From the NCBI GenBank assembly GCA_903838675.1, contig CAILZI010000213.1:92347-156346 (forward strand): 64,000 nt of DNA, read 5' to 3'. The position numbers and the translations under genes were made by a program. The stretch's first letter is position 1; every line of letters starts with the position of its first letter. Shown in pieces: positions 9,252 through 17,736 of this stretch. The DNA is from an uncultured Verrucomicrobiota bacterium (GTDB taxonomy: Bacteria; Verrucomicrobiota; Verrucomicrobiia; Verrucomicrobiales; Verrucomicrobiaceae). The notes below the pieces were generated by a model that did not search any database, was not told the DNA's origin, and saw nothing but the letters and a program-made list of their open reading frames with translations.

Positions 9252-10699
9252 ACCGCCCCCAGCTCTGCTCCCGCCGTCACTTCCTGCATGCCAATGGCTA
9301 CAGCCTTGGCACGCTGGCCCTTGCCTCGCTGCTGGAGCGCGATGGCCTGCTTGCGGCACCCGTGAAGCCCGAGAGTGTCACCGGGGAGATGCGCTACGAT
9401 CTGCATCCGAAGAAGCCGCACTTTGAGCCGCAGGCCAAGGCGATGATCTCGATGTTCATGATGGGCGGCCCCTCGCAGATGGACCTCTTTGATCCGAAGC
9501 CGATGCTCACGAAGTACGACGGGCAGAAATTCCCCGGTGAGATCAAATACGACAACCTCGCCCAGGCTTCCTCGAAGTGCTTTGGCTCGCCATGGAAGTT
9601 CCAGAAACACGGCGAGTGCGGCATGGAGCTCAGCGAACTGCTGCCGAATCTGAGCAAGGTGGTGGATGAGATCACGCTGATCCGCTCCATGACCTCCGGC
9701 GTGAGCAATCACGCGCAGGGCCTCTACGCGATGAACGGCGGCCGCATCACTGCCGGGCGTCCCGCGCTGGGCTCCTGGCTGACCTACGGTCTGGGCAGTG
9801 AGACGGACGAACTGCCCGCCTACATGGTGCTCTCGCATCCCGGCGGCCTGCCCACCTTCAGCGGCGAGCATTTCACCAATGGCTGGCTGCCTTCGCTGTT
9901 TCAGGGCACGCTCGTCCGCGCCACCGAGCCACGCATTCTCAATCTCGATCCGCCGCCTTCACTCTCCGGTGCACCGCAGCAGCGTCAGCTCGATCTGCTC
10001 AAGGCTTTCAACGAAGACCACCTCGCCCTGCATCCCGGCGAGCTCGATCTCCAGGCGCGCATCTCCAGCTACGAACTCGCGGCCAAGATGCAGGTCGCAG
10101 CCAAGGAGGCGCTCGACATTTCGAAGGAGCCTGAGTACGTCAAAAAACTCTACGGTGTCGATAATCCGATCACCAAGGACTACGCCACGCGCTGCATCAT
10201 TGCGCGCCGCCTCGTCGAGCGTGGTGTGCGCTATGTGCAGGTGCTTAATTCGGGCCAGTCATGGGATCAGCACGGCTCACTCATCACGGCGCTGCCCAAA
10301 AACTGTCAAGCCACTGATCAGCCCAGCGCCGCACTCCTTATTGATCTCAAGCAGCGTGGTCTGCTCGACAGCACCGTCGTCCACTGGGGCGGCGAGATGG
10401 GCCGTCTGCCCGTGCTGCAAAACGACGCGGGCCGCGAGAAGTGGGGCCGCGACCACAACACCTACGGCTTCAGCATGTGGATGGCCGGCGGCGGCTTCAA
10501 AAAAGGCTACGTGCATGGCGAGACCGATGAATTTGGCCACAAGGCCGTCATCGACGAAGTGAAGCACTACGACTACCACGCCACGCTGCTCAAGACCTTT
10601 GGCCTCGACCACACTAGGCTCACCTACAAGCGCAACGGCCTCGCTGCTTCGCTCACGGACAATCAGGGCGCGAAGGTGGTGGATGAACTGCTGGCCTAA
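9248..10699 (+). CDS. DUF1501 Tat-exported protein
   Basis: A 483-residue DUF1501 protein. The start at 9248 overlaps the upstream stop as ATGA and gives a twin-arginine-like leader (CSRRHFLHANGYSLG). Family marks are MISMFMMGGPSQMDLFDPKP, SGVSNHAQGLYAMNGG, RYVQVLNSGQSWDQHGSL and VVHWGGEMGRLPV..GRDHN. The length is typical for the longer DUF1501 subfamily. The pair with the DUF1549/DUF1553 gene upstream is a frequent PVC cassette, so the two proteins probably act together in the periplasm, although the chemistry is unknown. Confidence 0.9.
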   Translation: MNRPQLCSRRHFLHANGYSLGTLALASLLERDGLLAAPVKPESVTGEMRYDLHPKKPHFEPQAKAMISMFMMGGPSQMDLFDPKPMLTKYDGQKFPGEIKYDNLAQASSKCFGSPWKFQKHGECGMELSELLPNLSKVVDEITLIRSMTSGVSNHAQGLYAMNGGRITAGRPALGSWLTYGLGSETDELPAYMVLSHPGGLPTFSGEHFTNGWLPSLFQGTLVRATEPRILNLDPPPSLSGAPQQRQLDLLKAFNEDHLALHPGELDLQARISSYELAAKMQVAAKEALDISKEPEYVKKLYGVDNPITKDYATRCIIARRLVERGVRYVQVLNSGQSWDQHGSLITALPKNCQATDQPSAALLIDLKQRGLLDSTVVHWGGEMGRLPVLQNDAGREKWGRDHNTYGFSMWMAGGGFKKGYVHGETDEFGHKAVIDEVKHYDYHATLLKTFGLDHTRLTYKRNGLAASLTDNQGAKVVDELLA

Positions 10700-10725
10700 T
10701 GGCAACGAACAAGAAGGCCCATCAA

Positions 10726-11256
10726 ATGAAGCTGTTCTTGTTATTATTTTTTGCCGTAACCTGGGTAACCGCAGCTGAAGATTACCGCTTCAGATGCATT
10801 GGGGAGACCACAGGTCTTTGCGATTTCGTCTATGATGCTCAGGGGAAGAAAACGACCATCATCATTGCTCGCGATTCTGATCCTGAGTGCCTTGTCTTGT
10901 TTAAGGCACTCCAACAGAAGCGGATTTATGGTACGAGGGGCGTTGAAGATCACACGGGAGTGAAATGGGAGCAGGCCATCATCTTGACGGGTGAATTTAC
11001 TTCCAAACCTAAGCGCACCAATTCAGCACCTAACATGGCACCTTCAGAAGAGTACCGTGATTTTAAAATCACAGGTCTGAAGATACGGTTTCCCGTGTCG
11101 AGGTTTGTAGAAATCCGGGAAGAGGGCGAAATTGACGGACCGGTCTTGATGGAGACACATTTCGGCTTTGAGTCACTCTTTCCAAATGGCGTCAAGTTCG
11201 CCGACAAGACGATCGATTTGAGCAAACACGTGGAGCAGCGCTTAGATTCAAAGTGA
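10726..11256 (+). CDS. Small secreted hypothetical protein
   Basis: A 176-residue protein I do not recognise. The ATG at 10726 gives MKLFLLLFFAVTWVTA, a good signal peptide with cleavage before AEDYRF; an earlier in-frame ATG at 10699 would spoil it. Two cysteines (RCIGETTGLC) could form a disulfide after export. The rest is charged and mixed beta/alpha. It follows the DUF1501 gene by 26 bp on the same strand and could be its third cistron. Its base composition is visibly more AT-rich than the neighbours, which may mark recent acquisition or weak constraint. Confidence 0.6.
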   Translation: MKLFLLLFFAVTWVTAAEDYRFRCIGETTGLCDFVYDAQGKKTTIIIARDSDPECLVLFKALQQKRIYGTRGVEDHTGVKWEQAIILTGEFTSKPKRTNSAPNMAPSEEYRDFKITGLKIRFPVSRFVEIREEGEIDGPVLMETHFGFESLFPNGVKFADKTIDLSKHVEQRLDSK

Positions 11257-11290
11257 GGCCCAAATTTTCAAGTCCTCACCCTCAACCGAC

Positions 11291-12550
11291 ATGACCGCCG
11301 CCGCTGAGCCGAATCCACTGCATCGTTCATCGGTCTGGAAGTGGACCATCTGCGGCCTGTTGCTGCTCGCTTCAGCGATCAACTACATGGACCGCCAGAC
11401 GCTGGCGAATGCGGCGGTGCGCATCACGAAGGAGTTTCGGCTGTCGCAGGAGCAGTATGGTCACATCGAGGCGGTGTTTGCCTATGCGTTCGCGGCGGGG
11501 TCCATCGTCTTCGGCTGGGCGGCGGATCGTTTCTCCGTGCGCTGGCTTTATGCCATCGTGCTCACCATGTGGTCGCTCGCCGGACTGGCCACAGGCTTTG
11601 TGCACAATGAGCAGGAGCTGCTCTGGTGCCGCATGGCTCTCGGTTTTTTCGAGGCCGGTCACTGGCCCTGCGGCATTCGCACCACGCGTGCGCTCCTGGA
11701 TGCGCGAGAGCGCTCCTTCGGCAACAGCGTGCTGCAAAGTGGCACTTCCATTGGCGCGATCATCACACCGCTGATCATGCGCGGCCTCATGACGGCCGAA
11801 CTCGGCAGTTGGCGCACGGCGTTTCAAGTCGTCGGCATCACCGGCTTTGGCTGGCTGGTGCTGTGGTTTGCACTCGTTCGCAAAGCGGATCTGCCAGCAC
11901 CGGTTCGATTGAATGAGAACTCGGTCAAGAGCGATGGCACCAGCCTGTGGAGCGTCATCTTCAGCCGCCGCATGCTCATCATCTTTGTGGTCATCGCTGG
12001 GATCAACACTACCTGGCAGATCCTGCGTGCGTGGCTGCCCAAGATTCTGCAGGAAGGCCGGGGTTACTCGGAAGGGGACACGCAGTGGTTCACGTCGGCG
12101 TGGTATCTGGCCACGGATGTGGGTTGTATTGCAGCCGGTGCTCTCGCCGTGTGGCTGGGACGGCATAAAATGCCGGTGCATTCTGCGCGTGTCATCGTTT
12201 TTGCGGGTTGCGGTGCCTTGTGTGCCTCCTGCGCGTTAACTCCGTGGCTGGAGCATGGGTGGGTCTTGCTCGCAGTATTCATGCTCGCGGGTGCCGGGGC
12301 ATTGGGCGTGTTTCCACTGTATCATGCCTTCACGCAGGATCTGTCGGGACGCCATCAGGGTAAGATCACCGGCATTGCCGGTGTCGTCGCGTGGGTGCTG
12401 CCGGCGCAGGCGCAGCAGTTCTTTGGCAGGCTCGCGGATCGCACGCACTCGTTTGATCAGGGGCTGATGCTGGCCTCCTGCCTGCCTCTCATCGCGGTGC
12501 TGCCGCTGTGGTTGTTTTGGGAAAACAAATCGGAACGTTCATCATCATGA
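11291..12550 (+). CDS. MFS transporter, anion:cation symporter (hexuronate-type) family
   Basis: A 419-residue, 12-helix major facilitator. The first helix region contains SAINYMDRQTLANAAV and the loop between helices 2 and 3 has GWAADRFSVRWLY, the MFS signature. The segment WCRMALGFFEAGHWPCGIRTT resembles the ACS family (ExuT/GudP-like, sugar-acid uptake). The second half starts near residue 225 with FSRRMLIIFVVIAGINTTW. The stop overlaps the next start as ATGA, so it is coupled to a Tat-exported protein and the two probably serve one substrate. The substrate is not identifiable from sequence alone; a sugar acid is a guess from the family. Confidence 0.85.
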   Translation: MTAAAEPNPLHRSSVWKWTICGLLLLASAINYMDRQTLANAAVRITKEFRLSQEQYGHIEAVFAYAFAAGSIVFGWAADRFSVRWLYAIVLTMWSLAGLATGFVHNEQELLWCRMALGFFEAGHWPCGIRTTRALLDARERSFGNSVLQSGTSIGAIITPLIMRGLMTAELGSWRTAFQVVGITGFGWLVLWFALVRKADLPAPVRLNENSVKSDGTSLWSVIFSRRMLIIFVVIAGINTTWQILRAWLPKILQEGRGYSEGDTQWFTSAWYLATDVGCIAAGALAVWLGRHKMPVHSARVIVFAGCGALCASCALTPWLEHGWVLLAVFMLAGAGALGVFPLYHAFTQDLSGRHQGKITGIAGVVAWVLPAQAQQFFGRLADRTHSFDQGLMLASCLPLIAVLPLWLFWENKSERSSS

Positions 12551-13818
12551 GCTCATCATCCTGGACCCGCCGCTCCTTCCTCATGGCCAGTGCCGCTGCT
12601 GCTGCCACCACTCACGCCGCACCTGCGCCAGCTCGCAAAAAGATCGCGCTCATCGCCACGGTGATGTTCAAGAACTCGCATGCGATGCATTTCGTGGATC
12701 GCCTTGCCATGGGCTACACCTGGGCCGGGCAGTGGCTGCCACCACGGACAGACCTCGTCTCGCTCTACTTCGCGCAGTTCCCTGAGAAGGATCTCCCGCG
12801 CGGTGATCTCGCGCGCGGGCGCTCGGAGCGTTACCACATTCCCATCCATTCCAGCATCGCCGACGCACTCACACTCGGTACCGGCAAGCTCGCCGTTGAT
12901 GGCGTCATTCTCATTGGCGAGCACGGCGACTACACTGAGAATGAGAAAGGGCAGACGCTCTATCCGCGCTACGAGTTCTTCAAAGAAATCGTCAAAGTCT
13001 TCGAGGCCAGCGGCCGCAGCGTGCCCGTCTTCAACGACAAACATCTCTCCACCGAGTGGAGCAAATGCACCGAGATGGTGGCCGATGCGAAACGCCTCGG
13101 CTTTCCCTTCCTCGCCGGTTCCTCATTGCCCGTGACACGCCGCCTGCCTGCCGTGGATCTGCCCTGGGGCACGCCGCTGGCTGAGAGCGTGGCCGTTGGC
13201 TACGGCGGCGTCGAGAAATACGACTATCACGGTCTCGAAACCGCGCAGTGCATGTCTGAGCGCCGCCGTGGTGGCGAGGTCGGCATTAAAAGCGTGCGCG
13301 CCCTGCGCGGAGAAGAAATGTGGAAGCATGCCGCCACGCGGAAGAACACGCAGCGCCTGCTCGCCGCGGCACTCACTCGCAGCCACACCTGGCCGGTGGA
13401 AGGTTATCCCCTGGAGCCCGTCAGCTTTGACTGGGCGCGCAAAACCTTCCCCGATGCTTTTGCCTACTTCATCGAGCATCGCGATGGCTTCCACACCACG
13501 CTCTTCATGCTGCCCGTGCGTGATTTCAACTACGCGGGCCTGAACTCCGAGACGGGTGAAATCACCTCCTGCCAGATGTTTCTTCCCATGCCGGGTTCAA
13601 GCTCCACCACCGCCGACTTCTTCAATCCCCTCATCCACCACATTGAGGACATGATCCTGCAAAACCGTGCGCCTTATCCCGTGGAGCGCACCCTGCTCAC
13701 CTCCGGCATGCTCATCGCTGCGGTCGAGTCGCTGTATCGCAAAGGCAAAGTCATCCAGACACCGGAGATGGCGGTGTCCTACACGGCACCCAAAGAGTCC
13801 CTGTTCTGGCGCGAGTGA
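12547..13818 (+). CDS. Tat-exported protein of unknown function
   Basis: A 423-residue protein with a twin-arginine leader (TRRSFLMASAAAAATTHAA); the ATG at 12547 overlaps the MFS stop. The mature part opens with KIALIATVMFKNSHAMHFVDRL, which reads like the first strand and helix of a Rossmann-type fold. Conserved-looking segments follow: VDGVILIGEHGDY, VFNDKHLSTEWSKC and GLETAQCMSERRRGGE. I recognise it as a recurrent PVC protein type but not as a family of known activity. The coupling to a sugar-acid-type MFS gene suggests periplasmic processing or recognition of the same substrate. Confidence 0.65.
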   Translation: MSSSSWTRRSFLMASAAAAATTHAAPAPARKKIALIATVMFKNSHAMHFVDRLAMGYTWAGQWLPPRTDLVSLYFAQFPEKDLPRGDLARGRSERYHIPIHSSIADALTLGTGKLAVDGVILIGEHGDYTENEKGQTLYPRYEFFKEIVKVFEASGRSVPVFNDKHLSTEWSKCTEMVADAKRLGFPFLAGSSLPVTRRLPAVDLPWGTPLAESVAVGYGGVEKYDYHGLETAQCMSERRRGGEVGIKSVRALRGEEMWKHAATRKNTQRLLAAALTRSHTWPVEGYPLEPVSFDWARKTFPDAFAYFIEHRDGFHTTLFMLPVRDFNYAGLNSETGEITSCQMFLPMPGSSSTTADFFNPLIHHIEDMILQNRAPYPVERTLLTSGMLIAAVESLYRKGKVIQTPEMAVSYTAPKESLFWRE

Positions 13819-13856
13819 GGGCGTCATTATCCGCATCGTGAGTTGCAGCGCACCCA

Positions 13857-15254
13857 TTGGCATGGGAAACAACAGGTGTGACTCCCCCCGCACAGTTTCC
13901 ATCGGCCTCATTGGCGGCGTTTGCGCCGGATGAAGCAGCTCAGCGCGCATGGATGGAGTCCCTGGAGGCTGTTTCGCTGGCACCAGGTGAAGTGCTCTTT
14001 CGCGAGAGCGACTCAGCAGATGCCATGTTCCTCATCGAGTCCGGCGTGCTGGCAGTAGTGCTGGAAGTGGAGGGAGCAGGACGCTCCGAATTGCGTCGCC
14101 TTGGAGCCGGACAGTTCTTGGGCGAGATGGCCCTGTATCGGTCTGAACTGCGCACCGCAACCGTGGAGGCCGTGGGAGAGGTGAAACTCTGGCGGCTCAC
14201 CACGGAAAAACTTCGCGAGGTGGAAGGACAACACCCCCACCTCGCCATCGCTCTCCACCGCCATGTCGCCTCATTGCTTTCGGAGCGGGTACGATACAGC
14301 AACATGGAATTGAAAGAGCCGCTCGCCCGTCTCGCCCACGCGCTGCGCGGACTGGCCACGAGCGATTTCTCCGGCACCGGCTGGGATCGCTCCGGCGTCG
14401 CGCAGGAGGCGCGCCGTAGCGATGAAGTGGGCGCGGTGGCGCAGGCCATGGAGTTTTTGGCGAGCCATCTACAGCAGCACATCGCCGCGCTGCGGCAGCA
14501 GACCGCCGCGCGTGAGGCCATCGAGAGCGAGCTGCGCATCGCCGGTCAAATCCAGTCCAGCCTCCTCCCGCCACCGCTCAGCACCACAGAACGTCAGCGC
14601 GTGGATTTCTCAGCCTTCATCAAACCCGCACGCGAAGCCGGCGGCGATCTCTACGACGGCTTTTTTCTGCCAGATGGCCGCTTCTTCACCCTCGTAGGAG
14701 ATGTCTCGGGCAAGGGCGTGTCTGCCGCTGTCTTCATGGCTCTAGCAGCCATGGCTGTGCGCACCCTCGCACGCAAGCTGAGCGATCCCGGCGAACTCCT
14801 CGCGCAGGTAAATCTCCTGCTGTGTGAGCGCAATGAAACCATGCAGTTTGTCACCGCCTGCGCCGTCTTCTTTGATCCGGCCAGCGGTGAACTGACGTGG
14901 GCCAATGCCGGCCACCCGCTCGCGGCGGTGATTTCGGCAGCGGGTAGTCTCACATGGCTGGAAGGGCCGCGCGCAGCACCACTGGGCGTGTTCGAAGAAA
15001 CGCAGTTTGTGACTCAGCGGCACGTCCTCGCTCCTAATGAAACGCTGCTCGTATATTCAGACGGTGTTTCGGAGGCCATGGATGCTCAATCCAACCTGTT
15101 CGGCAGCGAGAAGATTCAGCAATCTCTGGCAGGTGGCACGATCACCGACAGCGCCCAAACCGTGGAGCGCGTGGTCGCCGCAGTGCTGGCGCATCAAGGA
15201 GACGCTGCGCAGGCGGACGACATCACGCTGGTGGCGCTACGCCGAGTGCCGTGA
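13857..15254 (+). CDS. Cyclic-nucleotide-binding domain plus RsbU/SpoIIE-type PP2C phosphatase
   Basis: A soluble two-domain signalling protein. Residues about 35-145 form a cNMP-binding beta-barrel (GEVLFRESDSADAMFLIESG, then FLGEMALYRSELRTATV). A helical linker with HAMP-like character follows (150-225). A PP2C_SIIE phosphatase domain occupies 225-460 with its metal-binding Asp motifs intact: GGDLYDGFF, GDVSGKGVSAA, VYSDGVSEAMD and ADDITLVAL. Such phosphatases dephosphorylate STAS-domain antagonists. The gene converges on, and overlaps by 32 bp, an operon encoding STAS and HATPase-STAS proteins, so those are its likely substrates. The start is uncertain: TTG at 13857, or GTG at 13878, which would remove seven residues. 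No membrane segment is visible. Confidence 0.9.
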   Translation: MAWETTGVTPPAQFPSASLAAFAPDEAAQRAWMESLEAVSLAPGEVLFRESDSADAMFLIESGVLAVVLEVEGAGRSELRRLGAGQFLGEMALYRSELRTATVEAVGEVKLWRLTTEKLREVEGQHPHLAIALHRHVASLLSERVRYSNMELKEPLARLAHALRGLATSDFSGTGWDRSGVAQEARRSDEVGAVAQAMEFLASHLQQHIAALRQQTAAREAIESELRIAGQIQSSLLPPPLSTTERQRVDFSAFIKPAREAGGDLYDGFFLPDGRFFTLVGDVSGKGVSAAVFMALAAMAVRTLARKLSDPGELLAQVNLLLCERNETMQFVTACAVFFDPASGELTWANAGHPLAAVISAAGSLTWLEGPRAAPLGVFEETQFVTQRHVLAPNETLLVYSDGVSEAMDAQSNLFGSEKIQQSLAGGTITDSAQTVERVVAAVLAHQGDAAQADDITLVALRRVP

Positions 15255-15978
15255 GCAATCCAGAGATGTGGAAGACGTCATGTACTACGGGTGTGAGCGA
15301 AGTGAACCGCGCAGATCCACCGGAAGACTTGAGCTTCTTCGCGGCGATGATGAAGACACGCAATCCAGCGCTGCTCACGTAGTCGAGTCCAGATAGATCA
15401 AAGGTGACCGCGCGCACGCCGGAGGCGATCAGAGCCATCACCTGCTGCTCCAGCTCGGGGCTGGAAAGACCATCCAGCCGTCCGCTAAGCGCCAGCGTGG
15501 CCGAGGACGCGAGCCTGGAGGTGGCGATGCTCATGCTCGCAGCGGCTCCGGCCGCACGGCTGAATCTGCGTTCGATGGAAAAAAGGTTCTTCCCATCGCG
15601 CTGCTCATACAGGCAGACATCCATCAGCTTCTTCACCAGATGTACTCCGAGTCCGCCTACGGGACGAGCTTCGAGCGCCAGAGTCGTGTTCACCTCAGGC
15701 CGGGCAAGCGGATTGTAAGCTGGGGCGTCGTCGGTGACGACTGCGCGGATGCGATCTGCCGAGATCGCTTCAAGCCTGACGGTGAAGGAACGCGACGTGT
15801 CGCTTTGATAACCGTGCGTGATCACATTGGTGACGATTTCCTCCAGCGCCAGATGCAGTGCGGATACGTCTGCCGCGCTGGCAGCCATCCCCGCGCAAAA
15901 CTCGTCGATCATCTGCATCACCCGCGCCAGTTCGGCGAGGTCGGCGGCGATGGTGAGAGTTTGAGACTTCGCTGACAC
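15223..15978 (-). CDS. HATPase (RsbW-like) kinase fused to a STAS (RsbV-like) domain
   Basis: A 251-residue fusion. Residues about 1-140 form a GHKL-type ATPase like anti-sigma/switch kinases: N-box LHLALEEIVTNVITHGY, G1-like VTDDAPAYNPL and G2 RPVGGLGVHLVKKL. Residues about 150-250 form a STAS domain with the usual phosphoacceptor loop (FDLSGLDYVSSAGLRVF). In Bacillus RsbW and RsbV are separate proteins; here kinase and antagonist are in one chain. It is the last gene of a five-gene operon with an ABC transporter, 6 bp after the ATPase gene. Its 3' end overlaps the convergent phosphatase gene by 32 bp. The target of the switch, a sigma factor or the transporter itself, is not visible. Confidence 0.9.
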   Translation of the reverse strand: MSAKSQTLTIAADLAELARVMQMIDEFCAGMAASAADVSALHLALEEIVTNVITHGYQSDTSRSFTVRLEAISADRIRAVVTDDAPAYNPLARPEVNTTLALEARPVGGLGVHLVKKLMDVCLYEQRDGKNLFSIERRFSRAAGAAASMSIATSRLASSATLALSGRLDGLSSPELEQQVMALIASGVRAVTFDLSGLDYVSSAGLRVFIIAAKKLKSSGGSARFTSLTPVVHDVFHISGLLTALGVAPPA

Positions 15979-15984
15979 GGCGGA

Positions 15985-16797
15985 TCAGATGTAGAGCTCG
16001 TTGAGCATGGCGGCGGCGCTTTCGTCGAGAAGTTCTCGACGGCGCACTTCATCGAAGCGGTCGAGCAGATCCTCGGGGCGCAGTCGCTTCTTTTCCGCAC
16101 CGCGAATGTCATGCAGTACACGGCCCCGGTGCATCATGATGATGCGATCACCGAGGCTGACTGCCTGCTGCATCGAGTGCGTCACCATCAGCGTGGTGAG
16201 CTTGTCGCGCTGGATGACTTCGTCGCTGAGTTGGATCACTTGATCCGCACTCTTGGGATCAAGCGCAGCCGTGTGTTCATCGAGCAGCAGCAGCTCGGGC
16301 TTCAACCACGTGGCCATCAGCAGCGTCAGCGCCTGACGCTGCCCGCCGGAGAGCGAGCCGATGGCGTTGTCGAGACGGCCTTCGAGCCCCATCTTCAGCG
16401 TGGCGATGCGTTCCCTCAGCGGCTTCATCAAGTGCGGAGACAAGGCCCAGCCGAGTCCGCGCGCATGCCCTCGCCTGCTGGCGAGCGCGAAGTTTTCAGC
16501 AATGGACATCGTGGGCGCGGTGCCGCTGAAGGGATTTTGAAACACGCGCCCGATCAGCTTCGCGCGTTTGTGCTCCGGCCATTTCGTGACGTCGTGATTG
16601 GCGAGCCTGATGCTGCCTTCATCGACATAGAACGAACCGGCCACGGCATTCAGCAGCGTGGATTTGCCGGAGCCGTTCATGCCGAGCACGATGACGAATG
16701 AGCCGGGCTCGATAGTGAGATCGACGCCTTGCAGGGCCCGGACCTCGTTGACCGTGCCGGGATTGAAAGTTTTGCGGATGCCGGAGAGCGCAAGCAT
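15985..16797 (-). CDS. ABC transporter ATP-binding protein (TrpZ-like)
   Basis: A 270-residue ABC ATPase with Walker A GMNGSGKST, Q-loop GRVFQNPF, signature LSGGQRQ, Walker B ELLLLDEHTAALDP and H-loop MVTHS. The DEHTAALDPKSADQV variant and overall look match the ATPase of TrpXYZ-type uptake systems (COG1101), which pair with a COG4120 permease and a COG2984 binding protein, both encoded upstream. It energises import at the inner membrane. Spacing is 6 bp on both sides, so it is translated as part of the five-gene operon. Confidence 0.9.
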   Translation of the reverse strand: MLALSGIRKTFNPGTVNEVRALQGVDLTIEPGSFVIVLGMNGSGKSTLLNAVAGSFYVDEGSIRLANHDVTKWPEHKRAKLIGRVFQNPFSGTAPTMSIAENFALASRRGHARGLGWALSPHLMKPLRERIATLKMGLEGRLDNAIGSLSGGQRQALTLLMATWLKPELLLLDEHTAALDPKSADQVIQLSDEVIQRDKLTTLMVTHSMQQAVSLGDRIIMMHRGRVLHDIRGAEKKRLRPEDLLDRFDEVRRRELLDESAAAMLNELYI

Positions 16798-16803
16798 GGC
16801 GGT

Positions 16804-17733
16804 TCAGGTGGCGGAGGTGGGCCGGGGTTTGAAGCGATCAAGGAAACCGGGCAGCACGAGGGCCGCGAAAACGAAGAGCGCCGTGATCAGCTTGAGGTCG
16901 TTCGGATTCAAACCCCAGCGCAACGCAATGGCGACGAGGAGGCGAAACAGCACCGATCCCATGATGGTCCCGACAATCGTCAGACCAAGACTGCGCGTGC
17001 CGGTCAATGCCTCGCCGATGATCACACTCGCCAGCCCCCACACCACCATCCCAATGCCCATCTGCGCGTCGGCAAACCCTTGATATTGTGCGAGCAACGC
17101 ACCCGCCAAGGCCACGAAGCCATTCGAGAGTGCGAGGCCGAGGATTATGTTGAGCTCCACATTCGCACCCAGCGCACGGATCATCTGCGGGTTGTCCCCC
17201 GTGGCACGCATCGCCGTCCCGAGCTGCGTGCGGAAGAAGGCAAACATCGCCGCTCCTGCAGCTGAAGTGAAGAGGAGCGCAAGGAAGAGCACCGCCGCAT
17301 CTGCAGCACCCACCGGCCAGCCGAAGATGTGGATGGTTTTGCCACCCGCCAGCCATTCGCCCAGCTTTTCACCGTAGCTCGCCACAGTTGTGGCCTGCAT
17401 CAGCGGGACATTGCTGCGGCCCATGACATGCAGATTCACCGAATACAACGCGGTCATCACCAGAATGCCCGCGAGCAGCGAGTTGATTTTAAACTTCGTG
17501 TGAAGGATGCCGGTAACTGCTCCAGCCGCCGCACCGCCGAGCGCGCCCGCTGCCGTTGCAAAAATCGGATTCACGCCTTTGACGAGCAGAATGGCCGCGA
17601 TGGATGCGCCAAGTGTGATGGAGCCGTCTGTGGTGATGTCCGGCATCGAAAAGATACGAAACGATACCAGTACGCCCAGCGCCAGGAGCGACAGAATGAG
17701 GCCGATGATCAATGCGCCAATGAGAAGTGTCAT
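16804..17733 (-). CDS. ABC transporter permease (TrpY-like)
   Basis: A 309-residue integral membrane protein with eight or more hydrophobic segments. It shows the branched-chain/sugar-type permease motif ITTDGSITLGASIAAILL near residue 35 and LALSNGFVALAGALLAQYQG near residue 200, followed by GFADAQMGIGMVVWGLASVI. This is the COG4120 permease type that partners the binding protein and ATPase of this operon. Some members import tryptophan or tyrosine in Gram-positive bacteria; the ligand here is unknown. It starts 3 bp after the STAS gene. Confidence 0.9.
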   Translation of the reverse strand: MTLLIGALIIGLILSLLALGVLVSFRIFSMPDITTDGSITLGASIAAILLVKGVNPIFATAAGALGGAAAGAVTGILHTKFKINSLLAGILVMTALYSVNLHVMGRSNVPLMQATTVASYGEKLGEWLAGGKTIHIFGWPVGAADAAVLFLALLFTSAAGAAMFAFFRTQLGTAMRATGDNPQMIRALGANVELNIILGLALSNGFVALAGALLAQYQGFADAQMGIGMVVWGLASVIIGEALTGTRSLGLTIVGTIMGSVLFRLLVAIALRWGLNPNDLKLITALFVFAALVLPGFLDRFKPRPTSAT

Positions 17734-17736
17734 GCG

